From positions 6,118,589 through 6,182,588 of the forward strand of contig CM050652.1 of NCBI GenBank assembly GCA_027574665.1: a stretch of 64,000 nucleotides of DNA, in the 5' to 3' direction. This document shows, one piece after another, positions 33,571 to 45,836 of the stretch. This DNA is from Rhynochetos jubatus (lineage: Eukaryota > Chordata > Aves > Eurypygiformes > Rhynochetidae). Each line of letters begins with the position of its first letter. The stretch's first letter is position 1. A model generated the notes under the pieces. The model saw nothing but the letters and a program-made list of their open reading frames with translations, did not search any database and was not told where the DNA came from. A program made the position numbers and the translations under genes.

Positions 33571-36500
33571 ACTTTCTTTCCCTTAGTTTGCATACATAGT
33601 AATCTTTCCCATGTCATTTATTGTCACAATTATTGGTTTCTATTATATGACTTTTTTATTATTATTATTCAGAAAAGAGAACATGGCCTAACAGGAATCA
33701 TTCCTTTAACTCCTATCCTGCTTTATTTTGATAGTATTCAAGTTCATATCGCTGCAGGTTGGTTTTTTTGTTGATTTGAGTTGCTGTAGCAGGTGCTTGG
33801 TACACAGAATAAGCTTATACATTAATTAAAGAGACAGAATCTCAAGCTATTTAACTTAATAAGGAGAAGTTAACTGACTTGATCAGTGTCTTATACTGAC
33901 AGAGGAAAGAATTTCTGATAATCATTGACTCTTTAATTTAGCAGAAAAACAGATATAACAAGATCCAGGCAATGGAAGATGAAACTTGACAAATTCAGAG
34001 GTAGAACTAAAATACTCAGGGTCTAATTAACCATCACAATTTCCCTGCAGATGTGTTAGATTCTTTCTGCTTGTATTTTTGAGTCTTAAAATTCTTCTGA
34101 CAAAATCGCAATATTAAGATGGAATTTGCTGCCTGGTTGTGGTGCTAGGCTGAAATTCCTGATGTGTCTTGTGTAGAAGGGGCAGCAAGTAGTTTTACAA
34201 CAAGTCTTGCTGGATTTCACCTACATTTATCACAGAATGCTGTTGATTCACTCAGTTGTCTCCATCATATGGCAGCGCTGCACTCTTCCATCAAAGTTCT
34301 GGTTTGTATCCCTATAGGGTGCAAACGATGCAGGACTAATAATAATAATATTTAATAGGATGAACAACCTAGAATATACAGATAACTGCAGTATTGTGTA
34401 TGGGGAGACACAAGATGCCTTCTCCTAGATAGCTTGACTTGGATAAAGCGTGATCCATACTCCTAGAAATAGATTGAAATTAGATTTTGCACGTGTATTT
34501 AATTCCTACATGGGAAAGCCTCATTAATAACAAACAGCCTCTATTTATGGTAAAACCAGTGGGTGTTTGCACCATACACTTCAGGTCAGCAGATGAAACT
34601 TAGGTAACTAGTTGAGTTTCAAGAAAATACTTCATAGTCGACCTAGTAGAGTATTGCATGCACCATTCATTTATTATTTTAATACAGGAGAAAAAGCTTG
34701 TTACACAATAGCAGAAAATTGGAAATAAATTTTGAACACACTGTATTGAAAATTTCTTCTGAGTAAACCTTTAATATGAAAATAACACGTCATATGTGAT
34801 GTGCTACCAGTATTTCTGTTTCTCAGAACCAGAACATGCTGATTATGCTTTGAAGTGCACACATGGCATTTGGGTACTCAGATGACATTTTAAGTGATTG
34901 AATGTTAGGAACCTACATCACATCCCTCTTGCTCCCAGGGTTCATATCCTGGAAAATTCCTGGGTCACAGGCATAACAACAAATAGATGAGGAGAAAGGG
35001 AAAAGATGTTATCCATAAGGTCATACAGCTTCTTTTCATTGTGAGAGAATAGGTTTTTAAAGTCAGCAAAGGATTTGGATGAGAATGTCAAAGGTTTCAA
35101 GGTAGAGATTTCTTTTTCAATAGGCAGCTGGAACTGAGGGAAGTGAAGGTATTGAAGAGTGCTAGGTTTAGAGCCACAGGCATTGCAGCTATCCTGATAC
35201 AACCAAGAGAAAGAGGATGCTAGAGGATGAAAAGAAAACATAAACTAGTCCTAGGACAAACATTATTACTCATTGTACTTTACCATGAAAGAGGATAGGA
35301 TGAATGATGATCTCAAATGGCTCCAGCCTCTCATCAAAAGAAAAATGGAATTTTATACTCATTCTTTGTTTAAACTACAGCTCTGTTGTTCTTCCATACT
35401 GACATCAAACGCTTCTCTCTCTATTCTACTTTGTTCCAAAAGTCAGCTCGATGGGGTATAGAGGAGAGTGGTGTCGTATGATGAGTATTGGGGTCTGTAT
35501 CTCAACAGCAGCCATAGACACAGTCTTCCATTGTCAACCCATTATGCAAGCAGATACAATTGCATCAAAGTATAACTGGCTCATCTTATTGCAACTTTAA
35601 GATCTTTTATTACTTATGTCTTGAAAGCAAGTGAATTTAGTTCATCTCTGTGATTCTGAATGCGTTATCAGGAGTAAGTGACTTTGAATTTTAGTCTTTA
35701 TATAGTTGCAGAGCAAAAACTTCCTAAGGGTTGGATCTACTAAGTAAACACAACATGAATTCCAGCTGTGAGTTTCTCTGTAGGTTTGGCTGTTTGTTGA
35801 AAACATCTTTTGAAGTTCTCAGATTCATACCCTATCACACTTAAAAGCAACGCCAGGCAGCATCTCCTGACAATGTTCATGCACTTGCTAATAAGGACTC
35901 CAATGTATTTGTTAATAAGGACTCCTGGAATCTGTAAAGTTACTAGGTACGATTCTGAAATGGTGGAACTCTATAAAGTAACTATTTGCATTTTATTTCC
36001 ACCAGCCTGAGATAAAATTTCACTGTGTTCAGATAAGATTGCATTTGTATCCAATAAGATTTAATTTTTATCCAAAACAAAACCAGGAAAAAAGACCGTT
36101 TCCTATTGTGAATCTTGTTATGACAATCTGCAGTTGGCCCATTTCTAAGTTTTATTTTCTTAAAGTGCATCAGAGCTACCAGCCTGGGACATGTGAAAAT
36201 GTAATTGAGCTTGAAATGTCATCTTGATAGCAAGTGATACAGTTAATTCTGTTGGTAAATGTTGTGCAGTGCTAATTGCTAAGTCTAAATTTAACAATTA
36301 GTTAAGAAAATCTGAAGTGTAATTTATAATGGGATATAAGCTTCAGGCTTCAGCTTGTACTGACGTTTTTATTATTATTACTTATACAAGTTTAGAAGGA
36401 TGCAGCTGAAGAATTTTAACCAAGAATCAAGATGCATGCCTAATTTAACTTCAACTAAATTTGACTATACATCTAGTAAATTTGCTATGGCTGCAAAACA

Positions 36501-36839
36501 TGTTCTAACAAATTAAACTTTTATCAAGTCTTTCGCTTTCTACAGTTTGTAATTATACGTGAACTGATATTATCATCCTAAACTTCATTAACTTCTTTAC
36601 AATTTTCATTGATGTTGTCTATCAGAGAAGTTGGCTGGTACAGGTCTGTGTGTTTCTTATTGTTTTAAGGAGGAACATTGCCATATTTCAGCATCTGGGT
36701 TTTGAAACATTGAATTAGTCACACAGATTTTACATTCTGCAATAGAAAAATGTTTGAGATAACAAAACATTAGCAAGAAGGAAATAAACTGGAAATGGTA
36801 AAATTAAATCTTATTTTCCACATACTAAAACATTTTTTA
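33571..36839. other. Unrecognised AT-rich non-coding DNA
   Basis: No gene was recognised. A small direct repeat with a 24-base period (TAATAAGGACTCC at 35889-35901 and 35913-35925) is present. Frames of up to 99 codons (34942-35241, minus) show no domain. Confidence 0.55.
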
Positions 36840-38058
36840 GCACAGAATCACTGGATAGTTGAAGTTGGAAGAGAGCTCTGGAGATTCAAATCCCCTGCCC
36901 AGCGACTAGTTGACTAGTGTAGGTTGCCCAAGATTACATCCAGTCAGGTTTTGAGTTTCTCCAAAGATGGAGTCTCCACAACCTCTCTGGCCAACCTGTT
37001 CCAGTGTTTGAGCATCCTAACAGTAAAAGAGTATAAACAGAATTCCCTGTATTTCAGTGTGGGTCCATGGTCTCTTGTTCTGTCACTGGGAACTACTGGG
37101 AAGAGTCTGGGTCTTACTCAGCAGTCATACACACTGATGACATCCCCTTGAGCCTTCTATACTCCAGGCTAAACCACTCCAGCTCCCTCAACCTCCACCC
37201 ATTTAACAGATGATCCCATCCCTTAAGCATCTTCATGGCAAACTGCTGAATTTGCTCCAGTAGGTTCATAACTGTCTTATACTGGGGAACACAGAGCTGC
37301 GTACAACACTCCATCAGTGCTGAACAGAGGGGAAGGATCACCTCCCTCGACCTGCTGCACATGCTCTGCCTAATGCAATCAGGATGTCAGTGCCCTTGTT
37401 TGCCACAAAGGTGAATCACTGGCTCATGGTAAATTTGGAGTCCCACAGGACCCCCGTGTCCTTTTCCAACCAACTTTCACACCTTTTGGACTCCAGCAGG
37501 TACTGATACATGGAGTTGTTCCCGCCCATGTGCAGGATTTTGCATTTTCCTTCGTTGCCTTCATGAGGTCCAGGCTGGCCCATTTCTCAAGCCTGCTGAG
37601 GCAGCACAACGATCTGGCGTATCCATTGCTCCTCTCTGTTCTGTATCACCTGCAAATTTGTTAAGGGTGCACTCTGTCCCATTACCCAGGTCATTAATTA
37701 CACTACTACACAGTACTGGCCCTAGCATTAACTCCTGGGGTGCTCCAAAGGTGACTGGCCTCCACCTGAACTTTGTGTTCCTGATCATAATTCTTTGGGC
37801 CTGAGAGTTCAGCTAGTTGGCAGCACACCTCATTGTTCACTTATCTAGCCCACACTTCACCAGCTTGTTTATGAGGGTGTTATGGGAAACACCATCAAAG
37901 CCTTAGTGAAGTTGAGATAAACAACATCCACTGCGCTCTCTCCACCCATTGGGCTAGTCATGTCACTGTAGAAGGCTTTCTGGTTATTTAAGCATTTTTT
38001 AATTGATTCTCCTTTTTTAATTCCACACTGACTTCTCCCAAAAACCTTCTTGTCCTTC
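36840..38058 (-). mobile_element. CR1 LINE, antisense, about 1.2 kb with RT remnant
   Basis: The CR1 3' end is at the low coordinate (AGCACAGAATCACTGGATAG), and the element extends leftward in its own sense through the ORF2 C-terminus into the reverse transcriptase region. On the plus strand it shows CTGTTCCAGTGTTTGAGCAT, CCAGCTCCCTCAACCTCCAC, GCATTAACTCCTGGGGTGCT and CACCATCAAAGCCTTAG. It stops at ACCTTCTTGTCCTTCAGGTG, where an LTR fragment begins. Many indels show that it is old. Confidence 0.92.
37114..38040 (-). pseudogene. CR1 ORF2 reverse transcriptase, C-terminal remnant
   Basis: The minus strand carries broken pieces of CR1 ORF2. 37561-37788 has a WRPVTFGAPQ-like region followed by NKFAGDTE, the position of the RT active site. 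There FADD has become FAGD (codons 37645-37656), so a catalytic Asp is lost. 37114-37362 has SREVILPLCSAL and the YRRLKG region of the C-terminus. Several frame changes separate the pieces. This is a decayed fragment of the same protein as at 19.4-22.2 kb, from a different CR1 subfamily. Confidence 0.85.
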
Positions 38059-38061
38059 AGG

Positions 38062-38270
38062 TGTTCGTGGTTTAACTCCAGCTAGAAAAATACCACAAAG
38101 CTGCTCTCACACGTCCCTCCCGTCCTTCCTCCAGCAGAGGGGAATTATTAGAGGAAAAAGACAAGGAAGCTTGTAAAATTGAGATAAGAACTATTTACTA
38201 ATTGAATATAAATGAACATAATATATATAGATGAAAAAAATATGAAAGTTGTTGGTACTTAAACACAAAA
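38062..38270 (+). mobile_element. Endogenous-retrovirus LTR 5' fragment
   Basis: Starts TGTTCGTGGTTTAACTCC, matching the 5' terminus of the LTR at 44364. Shared blocks follow: CACAAAGCTGCTCTCACACG, GGAAAAAGACAAGGAAGCTT, TTGAGATAAGAAC and an AT-rich TAATTGAATATAAA stretch. Similarity to the complete LTR fades after about 38270, so the 3' half is missing or unrecognisable. Confidence 0.75.
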
Positions 38271-39970
38271 ATGTGTAAGGTGTACTTAAGCTTTTATTTC
38301 AACAATGTTTTTGGTTTGAGTTTTGGTTTATTTCTTTTCCACTTATGATTCATTTCTTCTGATTTCTGTCTCCCTCAAGTATGGAAGTCTGCAGTTATTC
38401 ACCCTTTTCTATTCAGACCTTTAGATACACTAGCGTAGAGATACTTCAGTTTTGTCATTGGCAATAAACACAACTGGATTTACTCAGATAACCCTGAAAA
38501 GACTCACTTTTGAGAAAGGCAAGATCCTCAGCTAGTATAAACTGCCATGTTACATTGAAGTGTGTCATGCCAGACTTGCCTTGGCTGAATATTTCACTCC
38601 AAAACCTTCTCTGAAGTCAGTGAACTTATTGTCATTCCTGTGAAATGTGGAACATTGCACCAGTGCCATAATCTTTCAGGTAAAACCAAGATGAGAAATT
38701 TCTTCTCCAAGAGAGTATTACAGAAGAGAGCGAGCATGTTAACTGCTTTTTAAGCCATACAAATGCTGTTACAGAATAGTCACTGCTTTACCATGAGGGA
38801 AAATAATGTCTGAAAGAATGGTCACAAAGTAAATAGTTTTCAGCCCCCTGAGAGATCATTCTTGCTCTCCTACAACAGTGCAAAGAGGACACCTAAACTT
38901 GAGACTGGTAATGATAGCTTGACTTTCTTCTACACTGCTTAAGCTTAGAAAGTGTAATTCTCCCATCATGTAAAAATGCCTGAATGACAACAAGGCAATA
39001 CTGTAGTTCAGCACCCTGCTTAGTATTGACCTGAAGTATGAATTGCCAGTTCACTACCATGAGGAGACAGCTACATGTCTTCTCTTCCATTCAACCTCTT
39101 TACATGGAACAATCCAGATGCCCTGTGCCTTCCACCAGTCCTGAGCACAGTAATCAGAGCATCACCAAAACTCAAGTGGTGTTACTGACCGTTAGCTGGG
39201 CTCTCAGGGGAGTGGAGGTGGGGTGATGAACTGAAATGTGCATGACTAAACTGCAACAGTAATGGCAGAAAGAGGGACAGATTTCTTCTTTTTAGCTGTA
39301 GAATGTGCTTAATGAATTGAACACTTTTTAAGCCAACACATAAGAGTGTCTTCTCTAGGCCTGTGTAGTTTTTTCTTTCAGTAGCAGGTTTGCAGTCTGA
39401 CATTCTTCTTTGTGAATGAAAAGAAAAATAGGGTCAAAATGTTACTCTGTTAAAGTGCATCTGTTACAGTACCTGTTTCATAGCAGTTTTGTGCAGGATT
39501 GCCCTGGCATTCACACATGGAGGTAATATGCATCTTTGATGCTTTTGTTGTAGAAGTTGTGACACCTTGCCAGGTCTCTACTGTAAGCCAGGTAACTTAA
39601 ATGAGGCTAAAAGCAATAAACTATATACTTTGACCTATAATCATTGAAATTAATAAGATTATATTTCCACCCATTTTCAGAGTTTAAGGTTAATTCCAAG
39701 CATTAAGTATGACTTTTAGTATTCTCTTTGTACAATACCAAAGGCACAATAAATTAAGTAAGTTACTACAGTCCATAAAATCATTGTAAATGTAATACAT
39801 CTGAGTTGATATAAATGAACTCAGTTAGGGTTTTATATAACAAAGATGAGCCTTTAAATGATGAGCAATATTTCTGCCTTTTATTAGTTGAACTACTGAA
39901 GGTTTTTATCTTGTATTTGTGAAGAGACAGTTATGACATACGTTCCAAGGGATCTCATCAAATGGATTTA
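38271..39970. other. Mostly unrecognised non-coding DNA, one possible ancient repeat
   Basis: No gene was recognised. At 38521-38580 the phrase GATCCTCAGCTAGTATAAAC, then ATTGAAGTG, resembles half of an old palindromic amniote repeat (CCTCAGCTGGTGTAAAT ... CATTGAAGTCAATGG). This resemblance is weak. Confidence 0.45.
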
Positions 39971-40409
39971 CAGATTCACAGAGTGTTAGGGGTTGGAAGG
40001 GACCTCTGGAGATCAGCTAGTCCAACCCCCCTGCCAGAGCAGGATCACCTAGAGCAGATCACACAGGAACAAGTCCAGGTGGCTTTGGAAAGTCTCCAGG
40101 GAAGGAGACTCCCCCACCTCTCTGGGCAGCCTGTCCCAGGGCTCTGTCACCCTCACAGGGAAGAAGTGTTTCCTCATGTTCAGTTTGAACCTTCTGTTTT
40201 CCAGTTTATGGCCATTGCCCCTAGTCCTGTCACTGGACACCACTGAGAAGAGCCTGGCCCCATCCTCCTGATACTCACCCTTTAGATATTGATAAGCCTT
40301 GGTAAGATCCCCCCTCAGCCTCCTCCTCTCCAAGCTGAACAGACCCAGCTCTCTTAGCCTTTGCTTAGATGAAAAGTGCTCCAGCCCCTTCATCGTCTTA
40401 GAAGCTTTC
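39971..40409 (-). mobile_element. CR1 LINE 3' end, antisense, same subfamily as the full-length copy
   Basis: The reverse complement aligns closely with 21880-22300: by eye I count about 15 differences over about 340 bases. On the plus strand it starts CAGATTCACAGAGTG and contains CCCCCCTGCCAGAGCAGG and CTAGAGCAGATCACACAGG. It ends in the ORF2 coding region near 40409. The closeness suggests both copies come from one recently active CR1 subfamily. Confidence 0.93.
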
Positions 40410-40411
40410 AC
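40049..40411 (-). pseudogene. CR1 ORF2 C-terminal fragment, uninterrupted
   Basis: An open frame of about 120 codons, the C-terminal end of CR1 ORF2, with [52 protein letters not shown] and the natural stop after FLCDLL. It has no endonuclease or RT core and is cut off at its N-terminus by 5' truncation. The ATG at the start lies at the element edge and is accidental. It shows that the TAA at 22189-22191 in the full-length copy is a mutation. Confidence 0.85.
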
Positions 40412-43400
40412 ATCAGAAAAATGAGAGGCAGATGGTCAACAGATTTCATCAGGTAAATGTTGTAAGGTTTGCAGAGAGGTAGCTTGGGTGTTAGTAAAGT
40501 TTTAGCATTGGGCTAGAAACAGTGAAATATTATCTACATTAACAACCCAGCAAGAATTTTAATGGTTAGTATGTAGAAGAAGGGACACAAAAATGTTGAT
40601 TCCACAGATACAAACCAGATTGGAGGCAAGGAGTTAAGGTGAATACAACAGCCAGCTTCTGAGCAGTTCTTATGTAAAAGAAAATACTAAAAATATTTTT
40701 CACATTTTTATCCTTCAAAACCAATGCAATATTAAAAAGATGTGTTCAATAAAACCAGAGACAACTCACAACTAATAATGTACAGTTTGTCCAAGCCCTG
40801 GTATGAATCCTGTCACTGCTAGTTGCAAAGCTCTTGTGCCACCATGTATTCTTATTGCTTTTTAAAGCAATCTGGACTTGAAAGCAATCCAAAGCTACAT
40901 TGTTACATTGTAAATTGATGTACATCAGCGTTAAACCAGTCATTAGTGTGAAGGGAACCAGGAAAAGACAGGAAAGACATAAATTATTCAGCATCCAGGG
41001 AACCATTTTTCCATATGTTTCCATTTTTAATATAAAAAATAAATGTGCACACACTTACATGCACCCACATATACCGACCCTTTCTATGAACACTTCAAGG
41101 CTGAGCATCTTTGAAAGCAATATCATACAGATATAATCCAAATGCTTAGTCCAATTCTCTGCACATTGGCATTATTGTAAATAGACTATCTTTTGTATTT
41201 GGCAAATAGAGGGACAGACAGAAAAATATGCAGTCTGGCTGTGACTAACAGGTACCCACAGTGAGGTTTTCAAATCTCTCAGGTTTTAACCTGTTCAGTA
41301 AGAACAAAATTTGTCTAGAATTAAGTACTTTTTACAACTTCAGCCATCTCAGAGCATGCTAAGAGCAATAGACCCCATTGGTGTTCCTACCTTTTATGGT
41401 TTTTAATAGTTATTTTAGATGCTGAAAGAATACTCAGCAACATTATAGAGAAATTAGTTCTGGAATCGGTAACTAGTCCTAATATAGCATAGCAAATTTA
41501 TATCCTTTAATAGGCATGTCATAATCCTAGATTGTACCAAAGTGGGGGGGGGGGGGGAGGAGTATTTTCTGTATTAAACAAATAGAAATTATATTTTTTT
41601 TAAATCCAATTTTGTCTGTATTTAATATACAAACATCACTAAGTGAAAACTGAAGCTGAGCCAGGCAATGTCATTTTCCAATTTATAATCAATAATAGAA
41701 AATATTACCATGTATTTCTGGTGCTGAAATGGAACATTTATGAAGCTGTATCTGTCCACTCCCATTTGCATGAAATATTTGTGATCCTACCATGAGTCAC
41801 AAACCTCAGAACTTAAATTTGGAACACATGCTTCCTAATAGCCTCTCTTTAATAATGTATCTGTGTTTCTAATCAATGTGAGTGAAATGTTTTCATAATT
41901 TAATAATAAAGTGGGTACATTCAGAATTGTGAACAGGTGAGGATAAATCATGTTTGTCTGTGAATAACAGCTTTTATCATTTACTCAGTGGGATCATAAT
42001 GTATTCTTTCAATCTGCACCAAAGGTAGTAGCAGGAAGCTATTTTATAGATTTCTTGGTAATCTGAGCTGATGTTATACCTGTTACAGGACACTTCCAAT
42101 AAAATAGAAACACAGCAGGATGAAAAAAGATACAAATGGTGTTTTTATACCAGTCAATAAAAGCATGACTCTGAAGTAATAGAAAATTTGTTCATGAATT
42201 GTGGAGTACCAGTGGCTCAGTTGGTAAGGTATTAAAATAATTCATGTCCTGCCATTGTAATTTTTTATTACCATTGTAGCTTTAATTTGCTGTCTCATTT
42301 TCATTGTCAATGAGAAAAAGTAAGTCAAGTATTTTTATGGACCATATCATTAAACCAGTTTATTGGAATGACTTTTTATTTTGTAGATTGTTCCTTGTAA
42401 GAAGAAGGAAGTCTGGCACATATTTACATATGAACTTACTTCTAATCACACAAATTCATGTTTTAGAAGTGGCATTTTAATGAATCAAAACTTATTTTAT
42501 TTGGGGATTTCAGGTTTACTTAGTCAACACCACAGAACCACTTCCAAAAATATTTAAAGTTCTAGGCTTCTATCTGCAGGCTAAGGCATATGAGCAAACA
42601 GTTTTCTCCTGTTCCCTGAAACTCTGCAGATTTCAGGGGTATTCCCAGTAAGCATGAGTGTTCCAGTTGGGCTCCGTTTGCAGGAAAGGGTCACTAGTTT
42701 GGAAAAGAGAGTTACAGATATGGAATTTAATTGTGTGCACTGGATTCTGACACCAGTCACAGCACTTAAGCTGGGAGTCAACCCAGAATGAGGAGAAATT
42801 ACTGTGTTTTATGGTTATGGTCCTTAAGATGTGATTCTCATCAGTGTGGGCCTTGCATTTCTTTCAAACCAGGAAATGAAAAATAAATACAATGAAGAGA
42901 AACAGGAGAATCCATACTGCATCTGAAATGTAATACCTCTGGCTGGCTGGAAAAGATTTGTATAGCTGCTATTCTCCCATTTTGGTAAATAGTTGTTTTG
43001 GCACATTCAGGTGTCCAATCTCCATCCTTTTAACTGTGGAATTTGAATGTTTTTTTTAATGTCTAGAGAGACATTGCTCTATTATTTTGTTTCACCACAT
43101 GTGTATTTGTTAATTTTTTTCCTGCATAGGAAATTCTCCTTTTATAAACACGTTGTACTTTAAAAGCACATGATGCTAAGCACATTCAATCTGTAAGAGA
43201 ATATTCTTTCTACCTGCCATGGGAAAAAAGAAATCATGAATGATATAAATTTTGCATCTTAGATCTCATTTCCTCTTTAGAATATAAATCTTGTGCAAAG
43301 GAAATAGGGTCACCATTATCTCTTAAAGATGAAACAGCTTCTAATATGGATAGGCTGCATTCCCTCTGTCATGTTCCTGGGGGATAGGTTAATAAATAAT

Positions 43401-44363
43401 GAACTAAATGTCATATTTTGAAGTCTCTTAGTTCGTGGTGATGCAGCTTTCTTATATGTTTATTAAATTTCAATCTTCATTAGACAGGGATAGTAGAGAA
43501 ATTAGGTCTCTCTTGTATTGGTTTATTAATGCAGAGTTATAAAATAAATAAAAGCAGATAGAATTTTGTACTTTTTTCATCTGTAGGTGTTTCCTTGATC
43601 CTCACTGTGTCAGGTACACTGTCTATGACTGAATCAGCTGAACGTTTGTCAAAATTATTTCAACACTGTCCACTGGAAAGGTTAAAGAGAGAAAAAAAGC
43701 ATTTGAGATTACCTGTTACGTTTGAACAGTAACCAGCCTGAACAATTGCCAAACAAATTTGGTAAAATCCTTTATAAAAGCTCTTAGCACAAATCACTCA
43801 GGGTCTTCAGGTCTGTTTGGGTCCCAGACATAAGGATGTATGTGAACACTGGCCCTGTCACCATCTCTACACTCAGCTGGGTCACTGGGGTAACCTTTTT
43901 TTAAGTTCTCTTCAGTATCCAGGGGCTAACCTAAGTTCAGGAGGAAAAATTCATGTTAACTTGATATTTGCTTCTCACTTTTACCAGAGGCATATTAACA
44001 ATCCAATGTAAGCATGAAAGAAGTGGTGTGGGAATTCAGAAGTGATTTAAGGACAACTAAATCCCACCCATTGACATCCTGCAGGTTGGTGTCTTTGAGC
44101 TGAATGACTCAAACAGGCTGAGCAGAGCTTGTGTTTCTAGGCATCATCTCCACATGTAATGCCAAAAGCTTTGCAGTCCTGCTCTCTGAGCACTGAGACC
44201 AATGCTTGTGATGGTCTTCACATATACTCTACTCTCCAGGAGTTTAAGCAAAGCCTTACCTTATGCTCCCATCTGTCGAGACCTCCCATTAGCAGTTCAT
44301 CTCCTCAGGGTTATAAAAGAGACCATGGTCATAACACACAGGAAAAAAGAAAAAAAGGACACC
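40412..44363. other. Unrecognised AT-rich non-coding DNA
   Basis: No gene was recognised. There is a 14-base G-run at 41544-41557. Frames up to 102 codons (40746-41054, minus) show no domain. A tRNA A-box-like 12-mer at 42213-42224 lacks a B box. Confidence 0.55.
41544..41557. repeat. G14 homopolymer
   Basis: Fourteen consecutive G residues in AT-rich DNA. Unusual for the background; it may form a quadruplex and its true length is uncertain in any assembly. Confidence 0.85.
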
Positions 44364-45074
44364 TGTCATGGTTTAACCTCAGCTGGCAATGAAGTACCAC
44401 ACAGCTGCTCACTCACCTCCCCCCCTCCTCCAGGAGAAGAATTGGAGGAAAGGACAAGGAAGCTCATGGATTGAGATAAGAACAATTTAATAATTGAAAA
44501 TAAATTAATATTATAGTGATGCTATTAATATTAACAATACTATTAACAATAAGTAATTAAAATAATAGAAAATAAAACATATGATGCAAGTGGTCAGCAC
44601 CTGTCAACTGATGCACAGCAGGGTCCCGAGTAGTAAGAGACAGAGAGCCTGAGAGACAGAGCCCGAGAGCGATTGCAGCAGGGTCCGAGTGAGCCCAAGA
44701 GACTGACCGGGAGAGCCAACAAACCCACCAACTAGCTAATGTGCCAACAAATGAGCTAACAATCAAATGAACTAGCAAATGAGCTATGGCCCACTGGCCC
44801 ACCCCGGATTATATAACGAGCACGACATACTATGGAATGAAATACTCCTTCAGTCAGTTTGGGTTAGCTGTCTGAAGCATGTGTGCCCCCACACACTGCT
44901 TGGAGTGAGAAAGTTGGGAACACAGCCGCAGTATCAGAACCTGGGAAAGTCCTCGAATTGGTGCAAGCACTCCCCAGCACCAACTGAAAAATGTCTTATC
45001 AGTACTACTCTCAGGGCAAATCCAAACTAGCTACTGTGAAGAAAATGAACTCTGTCCTGACTAAAAACAGCACA
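44364..45074 (+). mobile_element. Complete solo LTR of an avian endogenous retrovirus
   Basis: The LTR starts TGTCATGGTTTAACCTCAGC and ends CTAAAAACAGCACA, giving the TG...CA termini of retroviral LTRs at 711 bases. The flanks ACACC (44359-44363) and ATACC (45075-45079) could be a 5-bp target-site duplication with one mismatch, a length common for ERVL-type elements. A TATATAA box lies at 44810-44816. An AT-rich stretch (44480-44575) and a run of GAG-rich and CAAATGAGCTA-type short repeats (44620-44790) sit in the middle. No internal retroviral genes are next to it, so it is a solo LTR left by recombination between two LTRs. Confidence 0.85.
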
Positions 45075-45097
45075 ATACCTTTACCTTGATAATATCC

Positions 45098-45225
45098 TAG
45101 AATAATTCTGGTGGGTAGGGACCTCAGAGGGTCTCTAGTCTATCCCCCACTCAAAGCAGAATTAACCACAAGATCAGACAAGGTTGCTCAAACCTTTGTC
45201 TATCCAGGTCTTGAGGCTGAATTCA
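45098..45225 (-). mobile_element. Old CR1 LINE 3' fragment, antisense
   Basis: On the plus strand: AGAATAATTCTGGTGGGTAG, GGGACCTCAGAGGGTCTCTA, CTCAAAGCAGAATTAACCAC, CAGACAAGGTTGCTCAAACC and TATCCAGGTCTTGAGG. This is the order of an antisense CR1 3' UTR of the type with GGTCTCTAGTCCA and CTCAAAGCAGG. It is diverged and about 130 bases long. Confidence 0.75.
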
Positions 45226-45836
45226 TGGGCAAAGAAATGTTGACTAATGGTAAAAATGATCTAAAAAATTATAGTTGCAGCTAAGAAAGATAAGCAAATC
45301 CTCAACAGAGGGGCCACTTGGTTATAATTACCAACACGCAACTCTAACAGCCGCAACATGTACAATCAGACATGAGAAACTTCCTAAGCCAGTTAAGTAC
45401 TGTACAAGTAAGAACTACCTAAAATTAAGAAATGGTCCTTGGAAAAGTATAGATTTGAAATTTTCTAATACTTTAGAACTTATTTTGTAGAAAATTATTA
45501 TAATTTCTGAAGGAAAAGGGAAAGAAAAAAATAGTGTACAAATGCAGTATTGTTATTGGCAAGATAACTGCCTAGTTAAGAGAAATTTGGAATTTGCTAA
45601 ACTATTTCCTCTGGTAAAATATGGAAAATCATTACTCCTGTTGGAAAACTGGGGAATTAATACAGAAATTGTAAGGAAGGTCAGCTGAAAAGAGACAAAG
45701 TTGGTATTACGGTGAAAGAACAATACGATTAGAAAGAGGTTATAGGTGGATCACAGGATTATTGGAGAGGTTGTATGCCAGCTGTGAAAAAGGATATAAG
45801 GAGAAGTATTTCTGTTATTCTTGCTACTCTTGCCAT
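45226..45836. other. Unrecognised AT-rich non-coding DNA
   Basis: Nothing recognised. The following CR1 relic may begin slightly earlier than placed. Confidence 0.5.

Noticed and set aside
42213..42224. TGGCTCAGTTGG, a perfect tRNA A-box match
   Set aside because: No B box (GGTTCGA-type) or acceptor stem follows, and the degenerate A-box consensus is expected about once or twice by chance in this much sequence.
44364..45074. Search for retroviral gag, pol or env next to the LTRs
   Set aside because: No retroviral coding motifs were seen around 32.9, 38.1 or 44.4 kb. The LTRs are solo or fragmentary, so no provirus is called.
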